Shown here piece by piece: positions 22,390-34,500 of a DNA stretch of 64,000 bases; position 1 is the first letter of the stretch, and each line of letters starts with the position of its first letter. Under the pieces are notes generated by a model. It saw nothing but the letters and a program-made list of their open reading frames with translations, did no database searches and had not been told where the DNA came from. The translations under genes were made by a program, and so were the position numbers. The DNA comes from Stereum hirsutum FP-91666 SS1 (taxonomy: Eukaryota; Basidiomycota; Agaricomycetes; Russulales; Stereaceae). Where the stretch lies: positions 930,340 to 994,339 of the forward strand of contig NW_006763141.1 of NCBI RefSeq assembly GCF_000264905.1, written 5' to 3'.

Positions 22390-23772
22390 CTACTTACTAA
22401 TGCGATCGACATAGTTCGTCCACAACGTCGCCCCTCGCTCATAAGACCCAACCTCATCCACGATTGGCATCCCCACTCCGACATTCTCGAACTTCACTCT
22501 CACCTGCTCGATCTTCTCCGCATTGACCGCATCCGCCAACCCCACCAACCTCAAAGTCTTGAACTCGGTCAACAATCCCTCCCTCTTCGCCCTCAGCACG
22601 CTCTTCGGGAATGCCTGCGTCGTCGAATTTTCCGAGTCCGGAACCACAGACGCTCGCAGAACGATAGTGGAGAGGGAGTTGTGTGGTTGGCTAGGACCGC
22701 TGCCCTGTTGGACGCCGAGACGAGGGAGGTCGAGGCCAAGCCACTGGAGGTTGGGAAGACAGTCGATGACGGACCATACGTCGAACGCGGGACCCGAGTG
22801 GGCGAGGTGAGTTATAGAGGCGAAGGAGTGTTTGGCAGTATGGTCATGGATGGATGCGCGAAGAATGGGTAGTTGATTGGTGCCACGCCACCGAGACAGC
22901 CGTGCGGTAAGACTTCGAAGCGATGGGATCTGCCAATCCGTCATCCCCCGCACGTACTCGCCACAGTCGAGCGTATGGAGACCGGTAGGAGGAGAGGCGG
23001 CTGGCCAGCTGAACGTTTTGTGTGCTGAAACGACCCTGTGGAGCTCCGGCTGCAAGTCCGCCAACGAATCCCACTCGTCTCCATCCCCATTCCAATCCAA
23101 ATCCGCCATGACTCCAAATGGGGGAGCCGGCTCCCGCAACCCGGCAAACCTACACACCTCGAGCTTGGGTAATCGCTGTACGAGCGTCTCTGCCTCGTCA
23201 GCACACACAGCCATCTGCCCCAACAGCTCCAGACGGCGCAATCTTGGCCCAGGCGTCGTCGCGATGGATTGAAGGAGTGTTGTAGGTGCATCAAAGTAGC
23301 TGGACTCGATGATGGGGATTGATGAGCGGTCGGGGACGAAGTGGTATGGAATAACGAGGGAGCAGATGAGGACTTCGAGGTTGGGGCAGGCGGGGAGGAG
23401 GCCCCAGAGGGTGTTTTTGCCCCAGGACCAGCCGTCGTGCGAATGGTTCTCGGAACCGAGATCAATGTCGAGGCGACGAACGTACCAGCCTCGCGTGGTG
23501 TCGTCTTCTTTGCGCTGAAGCTGCTGGAGGACGGGCCAGAGGTGGAAGTAAGAACGGATGACTACGATTTCGTAGAGGAACTGGTCGGTGACGGAGTGGA
23601 ATTCTTTGGATACGAGGCTGAGGGCACGTTTGAGCGCGTAAGAGTCGTATATCTCGCCGTAAACAGCGGCACGCGACTCATTGAGGATGTTATCGAGGTC
23701 GGTGTCAAAGGCAAAGGGAAGACGAGTGGCCTCGCGGATGACCTGACGAACGATTTCGGATGGAAGTTGCAT
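22390..23772 (-). CDS. F-box/leucine-rich type protein A
   Basis: A single-exon frame of about 460 residues from MQLPSEIVRQVIREATRLPF to NYVDRISK. The start is placed at 23772 because this Met aligns with the start of its neighbour (MSRLIALPTELLRDIIRH), although the frame stays open back to 23940. The first 50 residues have the F-box pattern LPxE-[IL]-[VL]-x-x-[IV]-I, followed by ALKRALSLVSKEFHSVTDQF, the usual second half. The rest has irregular Leu-rich segments such as TPGPRLRRLELLGQM and LPNLQWLGLDLPRLG. Such proteins usually act as substrate adaptors of SCF ubiquitin ligases. It is a tandem paralogue of the gene at 24051-25981: both have WYVRRLDIDL or VYVRRLDIDL and LLPACPNLEV or LIPACPHLAI. 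Confidence 0.75.
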   Translation of the reverse strand: MQLPSEIVRQVIREATRLPFAFDTDLDNILNESRAAVYGEIYDSYALKRALSLVSKEFHSVTDQFLYEIVVIRSYFHLWPVLQQLQRKEDDTTRGWYVRRLDIDLGSENHSHDGWSWGKNTLWGLLPACPNLEVLICSLVIPYHFVPDRSSIPIIESSYFDAPTTLLQSIATTPGPRLRRLELLGQMAVCADEAETLVQRLPKLEVCRFAGLREPAPPFGVMADLDWNGDGDEWDSLADLQPELHRVVSAHKTFSWPAASPPTGLHTLDCGEYVRGMTDWQIPSLRSLTARLSRWRGTNQLPILRASIHDHTAKHSFASITHLAHSGPAFDVWSVIDCLPNLQWLGLDLPRLGVQQGSGPSQPHNSLSTIVLRASVVPDSENSTTQAFPKSVLRAKREGLLTEFKTLRLVGLADAVNAEKIEQVRVKFENVGVGMPIVDEVGSYERGATLWTNYVDRISK

Positions 23773-24050
23773 AGGAGAGTGAGGATGCGGACGATGGGTG
23801 GATGTTGACGGGGGGATAGACGTGTCAGCGGGGACCAGCCGCGATGGACGCTTGAGGAATTTATACAGATCGGAAAAACGAGAGTGAGGCGACTGTGGCG
23901 GTGCTCGGAGGACTATGTGGCGCAGGCGGCTGCACCTCACTGTACGCGGCGGAGACGATTATGCGGTCGCGGATCTTAGAAATGAAAGGAAGTCCGAATC
24001 CAGTCGGGCGTAAAGGAAGTCGTTTCGCTGTTATGAGGAATTGATGTGGG

Positions 24051-25981
24051 TCACAGAAGTTCGTTCATCCAGTCCTCCCACTCAATGACCATCGGTTCTG
24101 CCTCTGCGGAGTTATCGCTTTGCGAGGCGAGGGGCTCCGAGGCCATACTCTCGATAGAAGCTTGGAGCTCGTTATCTGCGAAAGGAAATGTAGAAAGATT
24201 TGCGCCGAGGTTGAGTTGCGCCAAGGTAAGTTTACCGTCGTATGCAACGTGGGTAGTTCCTGAACTCGACGGCGTATTGGGTGATGATAAAAAGTCCTTT
24301 ATGAAGTCAGAGAGGACCGAATCGAGACGTTCGACATCGGGGGATTCAAGATGTACAGAATTCCCAAGTTCAAGTCGACGACGTTTGGAGGGTGCCATAC
24401 GGTCACTTGTTACGGAGGGGTTGAATGGACTAGCGATGGTCCCCGATGGTCTAGGTTCAGCTGATGAACTGCCTGACGGACGGGAGAACAGGCTAGACGA
24501 AGTGGATGGGAGTGAAACCGGTTTGGCAGGTCGACGATTGTTCGATGACATGGTAGGGACACTGCGGCTTGCGGCCTTCGAACCTGAGGCATACGACGAA
24601 TGAGTTCCACAAAGCGAAATACATAAGTGATCGACTCACGAATTCTACTGCTCACAGAGCGTGTGCCATACAAACGACCATAGCTGTGGTACGGTAAAGG
24701 GCCGCTATAGGGGTGAAATTCGATTCCATGTTTGGGAAACTCTTCCTCGTACCAGTACCCGCTTGCGAAACCGTGGAGTTGGACATATTTAAGCGCAGGT
24801 AAGAATCCGATACGAACGGATTCTGCGATATCTGCCCACAATGTAGAGTTTGCAAAAGGCCGCGTACTGTCAAGTGCGCATATCGTAACACTTGCTAGAT
24901 GATCATGTTTTGCGTGGGCGCGGGCACCGTCGATGTACGCGCCCGGCGCTCTGCGGAAATAGAGTTCCTCCAGCAGAGGAAGTTCGGCGAGCAACGGCCA
25001 GATGTCAAGGCTGTCTTCAGTAACTTGAACATCATAAAAGAATGAACGCAGAGACGCTTGGCTTGGAAGGAGACAAAGTCGCAGGAAATCTAGTCTTTCG
25101 GCCATAGAGTCGTCATCAAGTGGTTTCATGACAATATAACGCAGGGAATTTAATTGTTCCTCCAGAAGACATTGCGAGACAAGTTCCTCTGTGTGAAGTT
25201 TTGGCAAGAGTGGTGAATTTGGCGGGGGCATAGGTTCCGGGGGCCATTGAGTGCTATGGACAAAGCGAGGGTCCGTAGAGATGTCCAGCGGCCAGTCGAT
25301 GTGCATGCCTGGGAACTCTAGCGTTGTGGCGGAAGCGCCAGGGATTCTGAGGACTTCGAGGGAAGGAAAGGGGTACTCAAGGAAGTGGATAACATCGTCG
25401 TCGACGGGAACGATATTTCCCATAAGTTCCAGGCGACGAAGGGTTTGAGCGCAGCAAGTAGCTATGGTCATAAGTAGAGCCTCTCTTGGGGATAACCAAA
25501 GGCTACGCCGAAAGACGGGCTCTCCAAGCGGACGCCATTCGACGATATTCGCAATGATGATAGCCAGATGTGGGCAGGCGGGTATCAATCCCCAGAACGA
25601 GTACATGCCCATCGCGGCTTCATGTCCTTGAATGCCATCGTTGATCTGAAGATCAATATCCAGGCGACGTACGTAGACACCTGGACGACACCTGGCGGTT
25701 GGGCTTCGATGTTTGAGTCGTTCTAGAAGTGACGGGATCGAGTTGTAAGACCGCAAGATAATGAACTCGTATAGGAATTCATCAATCATGTAATAGAAGC
25801 GCTTGCACGTAAGGCTGAGAGCTCGTTTGGTGGCAAGAGATTTATACATCATTTTCGACGTCTCTAGCCTGTCCTCCTGGAATGTTGCTTCATAGGAAGT
25901 GTCGAATAACTGTGGTGCATGTGTTGCGTGGCGGATGATGTCGCGCAGAAGTTCGGTAGGGAGTGCTATGAGTCGAGACAT
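24051..25981 (-). CDS. F-box/leucine-rich type protein B fused to an acidic nuclear-type tail
   Basis: Exon 24640-25981 codes for an F-box/LRR-like protein (MSRLIALPTELLRDIIRHAT; KRALSLTCKRFYYMIDEFLY; VYVRRLDIDLQINDG) related to the gene just downstream. A 56-nt intron (24584-24639, GTGAGT to CAG) joins it in phase to exon 24051-24583, giving 624 residues. The second exon is different in character: Ser/Pro-rich, with a basic cluster APSKRRRLELG like a nuclear localisation signal and a C-terminus EPMVIEWEDWMNELL, acidic with aromatic and Leu residues like a transactivation segment. The paralogue lacks this part. Alternatives: the intron is retained, ending the protein at 24410, or a separate small gene starts at ATG 24551. 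I prefer the spliced fusion because phase and splice sites fit. Confidence 0.65.
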
Positions 25982-26430
25982 GTGCCGAGGTCAGGTTAGC
26001 TGGAGTAGGGTGAGTGGTGTGTTCGACTGTTTGAGACGACCAAACCTGGCAGGTTTGGTCGAAGTTTGTCGAAGGGTCGCTAGCGTGAGAAATCTCACGG
26101 CATCAACAAAACAGACACAAGCACGTGACATACTGTGAGACGAGTTATGTGGCGTTGTGGCGGCGAAACTTGAGGACTTCCTCCCTTCGAACATCTTCAC
26201 CCAGAATTTCTCAATTTCTCAATAGATCATTCTCCCCAATTGTAACATCGAGTCCCAATATTTTGCGGTGAGATACATGGATACCTCGGATGAGTTTGCT
26301 GAGGATCCTTGACAGAATACTTGTCAAATACTTGTTATGACTCGGTCACTTGTTCAAAAGCCTGAGAGTGGTCGCTGGTATCTTCCGCCGTTGATTATCT
26401 CCTTTCGACCCCTTCGAGTGTGTCTATCCC
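25982..26430. other. Divergent promoter between F-box gene B and the dehydrogenase
   Basis: Both flanking genes start here and run apart. A short imperfect palindrome with CCAAACCTGGCAGGTTTGG lies near 26039-26058. Its role, if any, is unknown. Confidence 0.45.
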
Positions 26431-27536
26431 ATGGATCTTGATTTGCGCGGCGTGCATGTTCTCGTCACTGGTACTGTCTTCTCCAATCATTCGTCGCCTT
26501 TCATCCTAACATCCAAGCATTACATGGATAGGCGCGGGTGGCGGTATAGGACTCGAAGCAACTCGCATCTTCCTTGGTAAGTTCCTTGTTTCGCTTGACC
26601 ATTCAGTGTTTCTACAGCACTCGTTCATCCATCTTTCTCTCTTTATTACCCAAAGAGCAAGGCGCAAACGTTACAGCCCACTACCGCTCTTCCGATGCGA
26701 CGCTCCTCCCCCTTTTCGCCACCTATGGCCTCACCCGCATCCGTCTCGTACAAGCCGACCTCTCTTCGGAGCCCGCAGTCATCTCCCTCTTCTCCTCAAA
26801 GAATATCGAAAGCTTTGGGCCTGTCGAAATAGCCGTTGTGAACCACGGGGCGTACGTCGATAAGCATGTTTTCGTGAAAGATATGTCGCTGGCGCAGTGG
26901 GAGAAGACAATGAGTAACAACTTGACGTCCTCCTTCTTGGTCGTGAGGGAGTATCTTAAAGGGCTTGAGAAAGGTATTAGTGTGAGTGCTGGGATGGGTA
27001 CGAGGTTTGGGGACAGGGCGGCGATCACGCTGGTGGGAAGCACGGCGGGGAAGTTTGGAGAGGCGAGGCATACAGATTATTCGGCTAGTAAAAGTGGTAC
27101 GAACCTTTTCGATCTCACTCGGTTGAGGATTGCGCAGGACACTGAGATGTAATGCTTCGGCGCTCAGCGATGATGTACGGCTTCACGATGTCGCTCAAGA
27201 ATGAGATAGTCAAGATCGCTCCTCGGGGACGAGTCAATTGTGTTGCACCTGGATGGACGAAGACGCCAATGGCAGCTGCGGGGATGAAGGATCCAACCCA
27301 AGTCGGCATGGCGCTAGCGTAAGTGTAAATATCGATCCTGCTCGAGCCACTTTGCTTATTTCACGCCACGGGTGTACACACACAGGACGACACCGCTCAA
27401 GAAGATCGCTGAGCCCGCAGATGTCGCGAATCAGATCGTGTTGCTGTCATCAGCCAAGGTATCAGGCCATGTTACTGGGCAATGCGTGATGGTCGAAGGA
27501 GGAATGGAGGGAAGGTTGTTGAACCCACCAGCTTAG
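26431..27536 (+). CDS. Short-chain dehydrogenase/reductase (SDR)
   Basis: A classical SDR of about 260 residues, NAD(P)-dependent, from MDLDLRGVHVLVT at 26431 to a TAG at 27534-27536, with about five exons. The nucleotide motif is formed across the first intron as T-GAGGGIGLEATRIF (TGxxxGIG type). Then come EQGANVTAHYRSSDATLLPL and IAVVNHGAYVD (a variant of NNAG), the catalytic Ser in ITLVGSTAG, and the active-site YSASKSAMMYGF (Tyr and Lys), formed across an intron ending just before 27161. The C-terminal blocks are VNCVAPGWTKTPM and VTGQCVMVEGGMEGR. The pattern resembles the 3-oxoacyl-ACP reductase-like group, but the substrate is unknown. Codons in the large exon end in C early and G late. 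Confidence 0.88.
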
Positions 27537-28009
27537 ACCAGTTCGATTCCAACATGTCCTATGTAAATATTGGGGTATTGAGGTATCTGGTCGTGCGTTT
27601 TCCTGTGGCAAAATTTGCATAGTGCTTTCTCCTCATCGTTCTGTTTGGTTGAAGTTTTGGAGAGCGATTCACACTGCGACGTGAACAGACACCAGGACCA
27701 ATAAATAATATTCCAGAACCACGGAGCAGGAACAAATAAAGATACCAGAACGAAAGCGAATATGCGATGGGTAGATGGATGGATGGATGGATGGTTGAGT
27801 GCGTGAGTAGTGTGTGTGACATGACCGACCATGAGTAAACGACAGAAAGCTATACTAGATAGCAGTCCCCGAGCGACTAGGAGGACATGAAAAGGAATGT
27901 TAAGACAACAGGATAAGAAGGCCGCAAGAGAAACGACGGTGGCGTTATGAAAAGGCGAATAAATAGGTCATGATCATGAAAATTGCATGTCCTTGAGCTC
28001 TTGCGACCT
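27537..28009. repeat. Convergent spacer with a GATG microsatellite
   Basis: The stretch between the SDR and the GH18 gene. At 27774-27794 there are five copies of GATG followed by a partial copy. No gene is supported. Confidence 0.6.
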
Positions 28010-29581
28010 CTAAGCGACAGTGGCGGCAGGGAGGGCAGCCACGGCGTTAGTGAGGAATTCGAAGGGAGGGTCAACGGGGCCAGTGCTGGAAGGAGCAGCA
28101 GAAGCAGAGATGGGCGTAGGGCTGCTGGCGGCGGGGATGGCGAAGGCGGTGCCGCGGACGGCGCTGATCCAGGCAGCGTTGGCGTTGGGGTATTGCCAGA
28201 CCATGACACCAGCGTTCCAATCTTTAGCAGCGGCCGTCGCGACACAGGTGGCGAGGGTGGCAGTGTCGACGAAGCCTATGGTCATAATGGTGGATGTCAG
28301 TGAAAACGAAGCTTGAGAGTGAGGTGGAGATAAGGGTGTGCTTACCGTTGGTAGCGTCGGCGGCAGTGGCAGGCTTGCCAATAACGACTTTGTCCGAGTC
28401 GACACCGCTGGCGATGATCTCAAAGACGGAGGTCTCGGGCCAAGTGCTCGAAGAAGCGGTCAAGAGGCCATCGCACTGATCACCATGGAAGAAGATAAGT
28501 TAGTCGAGAAAGGACAGAATATATATGATAATGGCACGCACGGTAGTGTACTCAGATGCGCCCTCTAAAGAAAGGAAGATCTTGTTAGCCAAAAGGAAGG
28601 TTATGAACCCTAGCAAAAATGTACTCACGGTTGTAGAACTGGATGTTGTACCAGTCGATGATGTCGCCGACGGACTGATGGACCTTGAGGTAACCCCCTC
28701 CGCCCCATTTGGTGCCGGGGGAGAACCAGGGAGCAAGAGGGGCATGGGTGACGATGTACGATCCTTGAGGAAGGAGAGTACGAAGTTGAGTGGTGAAAGT
28801 GATGAGCCAGTTCTCCGCGGTGCCAGTGCCGGCATCGAAGGCGGTCAAGTCCTCATAATCGACATCAATACCTAAACGTAGAGCAGGCAGATGAGAATCC
28901 ATACTCTGCACTCTGTACAAGGATCGTTCGATCAAAGAACATACCATCCAAGTCGTTGTCCAAAACCCATTGTCCCATGGTGTTGGCAACAGTGGTGGCA
29001 TCAGTGCCGGCAGTAGTAGCTGTGGTGACAAATAAACAGTCAGCTACTTCCGCTTCTTTCATGAGAATAGTGTAATCGTGTACTGACGTTGTTCAGTACC
29101 ACCAAAGGCGGAGACGACAAGGCTGATTCCGGCCGCAGCGTAACTGGTTTTGATGGTGGTGCGCTGGTCAGCCGTAAGAGAAGCCCACTCGGTGGCCTGG
29201 TCGGCGGCTCCGCTGCTCAGCAAGAACGACATAGCACTGGTGACATCTTTCATGAGTATGATGTGGGTTAAATGATTATAGTGAAGACATACAAAACATT
29301 ATAACCCGTGAGGTCAGACGTAGCGGGAGGGCCGGTCTCGCCTGAGACCCATGCATCTCTAGAAAAAATACAATCAATTGTGTATTTCGCAAATGGCTGG
29401 TGAGGATATGAACGTACTGGTAGACAACAAAGTGAGGGGCAGCAGGGGTGGCGCGGCGCGAGACAGTGCGAGAAGCGATACTATAATCCGAAGGAGACCC
29501 GGCAAGGGGGATCGACACCGTGTTGTGAACTACGGAAAGGGCGCTAAGGAAAGCGGCCAAGCGAGTGAAGGTAGAAACCAT
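28010..29581 (-). CDS. Secreted glycoside hydrolase family 18 protein (chitinase-like)
   Basis: GH18 enzymes cleave chitin or related N-acetylglucosamine linkages. The start at 29581 gives MVSTFTRLAAFLSALSVVHN, a secretion signal. Then ATPAAPHFVVYQ leads into the barrel. Later blocks are AMSFLLSSGAADQATEW, ISLVVSAFGGTEQ (the SxGG-like segment), DNDLDG-IDVDYEDL joined across an intron, YIVTHAPLAPWFSP, VGDIIDWYNIQFYN and WNAGVMVWQYPNANAAW. The DxxDxDxE catalytic motif is complete with its Glu, and FYN and the MVW-type Trp are the usual substrate contacts. No carbohydrate-binding module is seen; a Ser/Pro/Ala-rich tail closes the protein at 28010. About ten exons. It could equally be an endo-beta-N-acetylglucosaminidase-like member. 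A role in wall remodelling or prey or competitor chitin is inferred. Confidence 0.87.
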
Positions 29582-31544
29582 GTTGAACGATGATTGTCTG
29601 AAAATGACAGTGGTTAGTGGATCGTTGCCGGGGGGGTATATAGATGTGCTGAGGAGCAGCTGAGAGCTTGGGTGCAGATCCAGAAAGCGAGTGGAGTTCT
29701 ATTTTATACGTCTCGGACGAAGTGAGACGGGTCTCTTCATCAAAGTAGATTGTGAATAGAAATGAGGTATGATGCAGGAGAGCATGCACTCCATACGACG
29801 AAGCACAAGAGACTCGAGCGTCAATGGGCAGGTTAGACGAGGGAGCATGTGAGTCTTCGGTTCGAGGGCGAGCGTAGAGTACCCTACCATGCGGACAGCA
29901 CGAACTCTCCGTCCTCCATCTGGGTCTTAGTACAAACATAGCTTTTTTGCTCACCCAAACTCAAAACTACTAGTCGTTGGCATGACTGCGGAGGCGAGTA
30001 TTATTCTCAAAAAAAGTTCTGAGAGCTTATCCTCTGCATTCTCGAAGGAGAAGCCTGGGAGACACCGGCTTATCTCGAAGAAGTCCGTCTGTGAGAGAAC
30101 ATAGACATAAGCTTCTTGCAGCAGCGGGAAGGCCTGTCATTGCGAAGCTCAACGCTTCAAACGTCTGTCTCTGAATCATCTCGGGGCCGGGTAAGCAGTG
30201 CGTCTAGTGACGAAGGAGAATACCAAGGCAGGCTCTGCATCAATTGACCATCTGACAGACCTCAAGCGAGGCAGTGATGGATATGGCGAATAACGGTACA
30301 CCCTTCTGTGAGCGCTGATTTAGGGCTGCACGCAAAATGAGTGAACAGTAGTCAAACAGTTTCAACGGCACCTACATCCATCCGTCTTTCTGCGCTAAAT
30401 CGAAGAACGCTGCTGCATGTGGACGTCGCGGTGGTAAAGCCAATTCCAACCATCGCTGGCAATGCATCGCAGCGGGTGTGAGTACAGAAGCCAATGGCCC
30501 TTAAGGGTTCATAGCCTGATACTGGTAGATTGCCCGACAAGGAATGAAAGAGAGACACTTGGCCACAGAGAGAAGCAGGAGGACGATAAGTCTCCATATG
30601 ACCGGGTCTCGGGACTGGAATCTCGGAATGACGACAGTGCAAAGATAACAACATACAAAGGGCTCCAACGGTATGAGAGAGCTCACCGTGCAGCTCGGGT
30701 ATCGCTAGCAGCCCTCAGGCTCGAAGCAACGGCGACCTCGCGTTCGTCTATCATGACGATTGGGCGCTAGTGCGAGACAAGCGTCGTGATATATTCCACA
30801 CGGGTCCATTGCCAATGACGATGGGCAGTGCATGTAGCAAATGTCTGGTGCAGTGTACGACCACATGAGAACGTCGTAGCGGCCTATTTTTGAGGGTCAA
30901 GACAAACCACATGGCGCCATCATGTTGAGTGCCGACCTTTGCATAGTCTTTGCATACTGGGAAATGTTGGCAAAAGCTGCTAGCGGACACGAGGTCGTTG
31001 ATCCACGGTGATAATGGAAGCAAGACATCTCATAGATGACACTGTCAATAGAAAGCCAGGAGCTGCCCTTTCCACAATTGTGCGAGTGAAGGCGTAGAAG
31101 GTGTTGGTATGAAGTAAGGACGAAAGGATTGAAATATCGTGCGACGCTCTCCCGGCTCCGGACACGCCGGGGAATTCCGGTACTGCTCTATTTAATTTCC
31201 GGGAGCACGGCGCACTTCATAGAACAATTCATTAACTTCGCGCGGAAGTTCGCCCCAACGAAGGTCTAAAGTGTGCAGATCCTGACATCCCGGATGTGAC
31301 GACGGAAAGCGATCAAATCTCTTCACGAGCCACAGAATGGCCGCACAGATCGTGCAGGCGTTCGACTCGTACTCAACTTGAACTCATCCGACCTGCCAGT
31401 CTCTCATTTTGACCTCAAGTTTCATTGTCTCCCTCCTTTTCCAACCCGCCGTCATTCGTTCAATCTCACTGTCCCTACCATAGTTGTCTTTTCGTACTGC
31501 TCTTACGGTTTTGCCACCAGAATCAAGTCGAAATAGTCCCCACG
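29582..31544. other. Intergenic region, about 2 kb, no gene seen
   Basis: It lies between two divergently transcribed genes (GH18 and the large Ser-rich gene), so both promoters are here. Frames of up to about 135 codons occur on both strands but show no domain, no splice-linked extension and no consistent codon pattern. No tRNA or repeat was found. Confidence 0.45.
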
Positions 31545-34500
31545 ATGTCGCACCTCCCATCACCTCCTCCACAAGCTCCCCGCCGACCTCCCACCGCATC
31601 GCCAACCCTGTTCACGTCCTCGTTCGCAACAACTAACACCACTTCCCGCCGCGGGCCGGCGGGCTCACTCCTTCGAAAGCCGTCGAAATATACCCCTCAC
31701 CTCACCGACGGTAAATCCACCGTCACGCCCCCTCGAGGCATTCCCGCCCACGCCCACGCCCAAACTATCTCAGCTTCCTCTCCAGAGTATGAATCAGACT
31801 CCAGCATGTCGCTTATGCACGCCACTGCTGGATTATTCACCCCAAATACCCCTGAGAAAGATCGGTATGCCCGCCGTGCCATTACACCACCTACGTCGCG
31901 CCTTCCGCATCCTAAGAGAGGAAGATCTGTCCCGCCGCCTGCTACGGTCACCGAGTCGAATACAACTGCCCGAAGAGCCCACGAGATCTCGTGCAACAAG
32001 CCCGCAGCAAGGAATGCGGCTTCCGCAGCGTCCGTTTCCAAATCATCTCTGACGCCACAGACTCGAGGGGTCGCGGACGCATATCCTACGCCACCTGCTT
32101 CTGCCAACGGCGGGACGAAGGTGAAAGACGTGCTGAGTGGAGCGGGGAAGAAGAAGAGACCCCCGTTACCCGCACCAGCGCTGAGTTCCACGAAACTGGA
32201 CGTCTACACCGACCCCGACGCTGCCGATGCCAGCGAGACCGAGGACGCAGGTCGTCAACGAACACGAACGGAGACCACATCCACGCTCGATATCTTCCAG
32301 AAGCTCGAGAATATAGCCTCGGATGCTCGACGCGCCATACGTATCTCCCCTGATGATCCTCTTCACCGTCATGATGGTCCTTTACGCATCCTCGCAGACG
32401 ATAACGCCGTCTTAGGAAGTATTGATGTTCGTCGGTCTCCTACGATGAGGGCCCCAAAACGACCAGGTAGCGTTCTGGGAGACAGGTCGAATATCGCCGG
32501 GAGACCAGGTATGCGCCGAAATGGGTCAGTCATGACGAGCAGCGCACTGGAGAAGGAGAACCGTCCTGATCGCGCCGCCGCCGTACAACCTGTCCCGCCC
32601 GCAGCCAAAGGTCTGGAACTCCGTGGTCGAACCAGAACTTGTCCTGCCGCTGTCGAAGTATCGAAGCCTAATGCCGACAATTCCACCGTCCCTTCTCTTT
32701 CCCCAAATGAGGTGAAGCCCTCCGTCAAAGAACCGACGGGCCTCGTTGTTAGGAAATCTAGGGCGCAGGCACCGCGGTTTAATCTCGTTCCCGGCACCAC
32801 GAGTATTGCGGTCGTTCCGACAGCGATGAGGGTGATATTGCAGGAGGTGGAGGCGTTCCAGAGGGAGTGGGTACAGATGTTCGTTGATATGGAGCATGAG
32901 AGCGAGGGTGGGAAAGATGAGCCGTTACCGGAGGTGTCAGGAGAGAATCAGGTTGGACAAGTCCGTGAGGGTGGTCGTGGTCGTGTTGGCAAATATAGCG
33001 ACAGGTTCACCATCGTGGCTATGGACGATGAACCCGATTCAGACGAAGACTTTGGGAATGTGACATTCACGCTCGCCGACATGCCCATCGCAGACATCGC
33101 TTCCTTGTCGACGAACTCCACGGTCATGCAAGCGGCCCCTGCTTCGGCGGGTATGTCTCTGGATATAGAGGACGATACGGAAGGAGCCACGAGCGCCACG
33201 CCTACGAGTTTTTATTCTGAGGACGCGCCGTCTAGCACGGAAGATCCGGAATTTCAATCGCACTTCTCCGATTCCTCATCGGCTGAGAGTGGTCTCGCGA
33301 GGGTCGGAGACACCATCGAAGATCTTTCCATGAAGACGAAGGAGCAGTTAGCGCAGGAGAAGGGCGAGCACGCTGGGCAATCGAGCAATCTGATGCGTAA
33401 AGATACGTTCAGGCGGGAGAACGAACGCCATACTACTCTCCGAGCATTAGAGCGCGGCCCTGTTACAGAGCTCGAGGTGTGTTTTTCCTCCACATTCACG
33501 GCGAGAAGTGGCTTGAGCTGACGAGATCGGAATTGCCGTTCATTAGACGTTGCACAAGCCCAGACCATCGACTGATTCAGCGATTGCGACTGACGAGTCG
33601 GGGCCTTCTCTAGAAGCTGTTGGTAAGAGGCCCGGCTTCAAGACGAGGTATTCCAGCAGTCGAATCGCGCCGCCGACCTATATACCCGAAGTTAGTCTCG
33701 TGAACTTCACATACCCGAGCCACTGACTCACCTTTTTCTAATCCTCAAGGTCGAACCAGTCTCCGAATCTGAGATTAGCGCAATCAAGGTCTCGGATGCG
33801 ACCACCAACGCCACAGCGCCTGCCTTAACGCCACACCCCGCACCCACTTCTAATCCAACAAACCCCTCACAAACGGATAAATCCCGTAAAGGTCTAGGGT
33901 TCTTCCTCCCTAACCGCCGCTCAATCAACTCCATATCCTTCCCGAAACCCATCTCCAATCCCAATCCCAATTCCGGCTCAGCCGGTCACACTCGTCCAGC
34001 CTCAATTTCGTCCGTAGCGCCGTCCATAGCGCCCTTGTCATTCGCCCATTCCGCGCCGATGAACCATATCCTCGAGGTTGATATACCGATGTCGGTGGAG
34101 GAAGAGCCGGCGATTGTGGTTCCGTTGCCGCAGGCTAAGAGGGCCTCGAGGAGTTCGTTGCTTGGGATGAAGATCACGAGGGCGAGCGTGAGTGCTCGGG
34201 AACGCGAAGTCGCTGTACCAGAAGAGTCTACCGCCCCTCCTCATTCGCAAGAACAACAAACCAAGCCCCAACTGCACCAGCACCATCGCTCGGGCCCGGG
34301 ACCAAACGTGGACGACCAAGAACGCGAGCACGAACGCGAACACGAACTCTCCCAACCCCTCCCAGGCCCTCAGAGCTTCATGCACATGGACGCCTCGCCC
34401 TCGTCCCCTTCAAGTCTGAAAGGAGGATTCCGAGCATTATTCGGGAAGAGGGACTCGAAGTTAAGTTTCTCGCCCGCGATGACGAATTCGAGCGCCAGTC

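Noticed and set aside
24410..24639. Reading the second F-box gene without its intron
   Set aside because: The extension adds about 75 residues with no pattern, whereas removal of a 56-nt GTGAGT-CAG intron gives a phase-matched, compositionally coherent exon. Retention remains possible.
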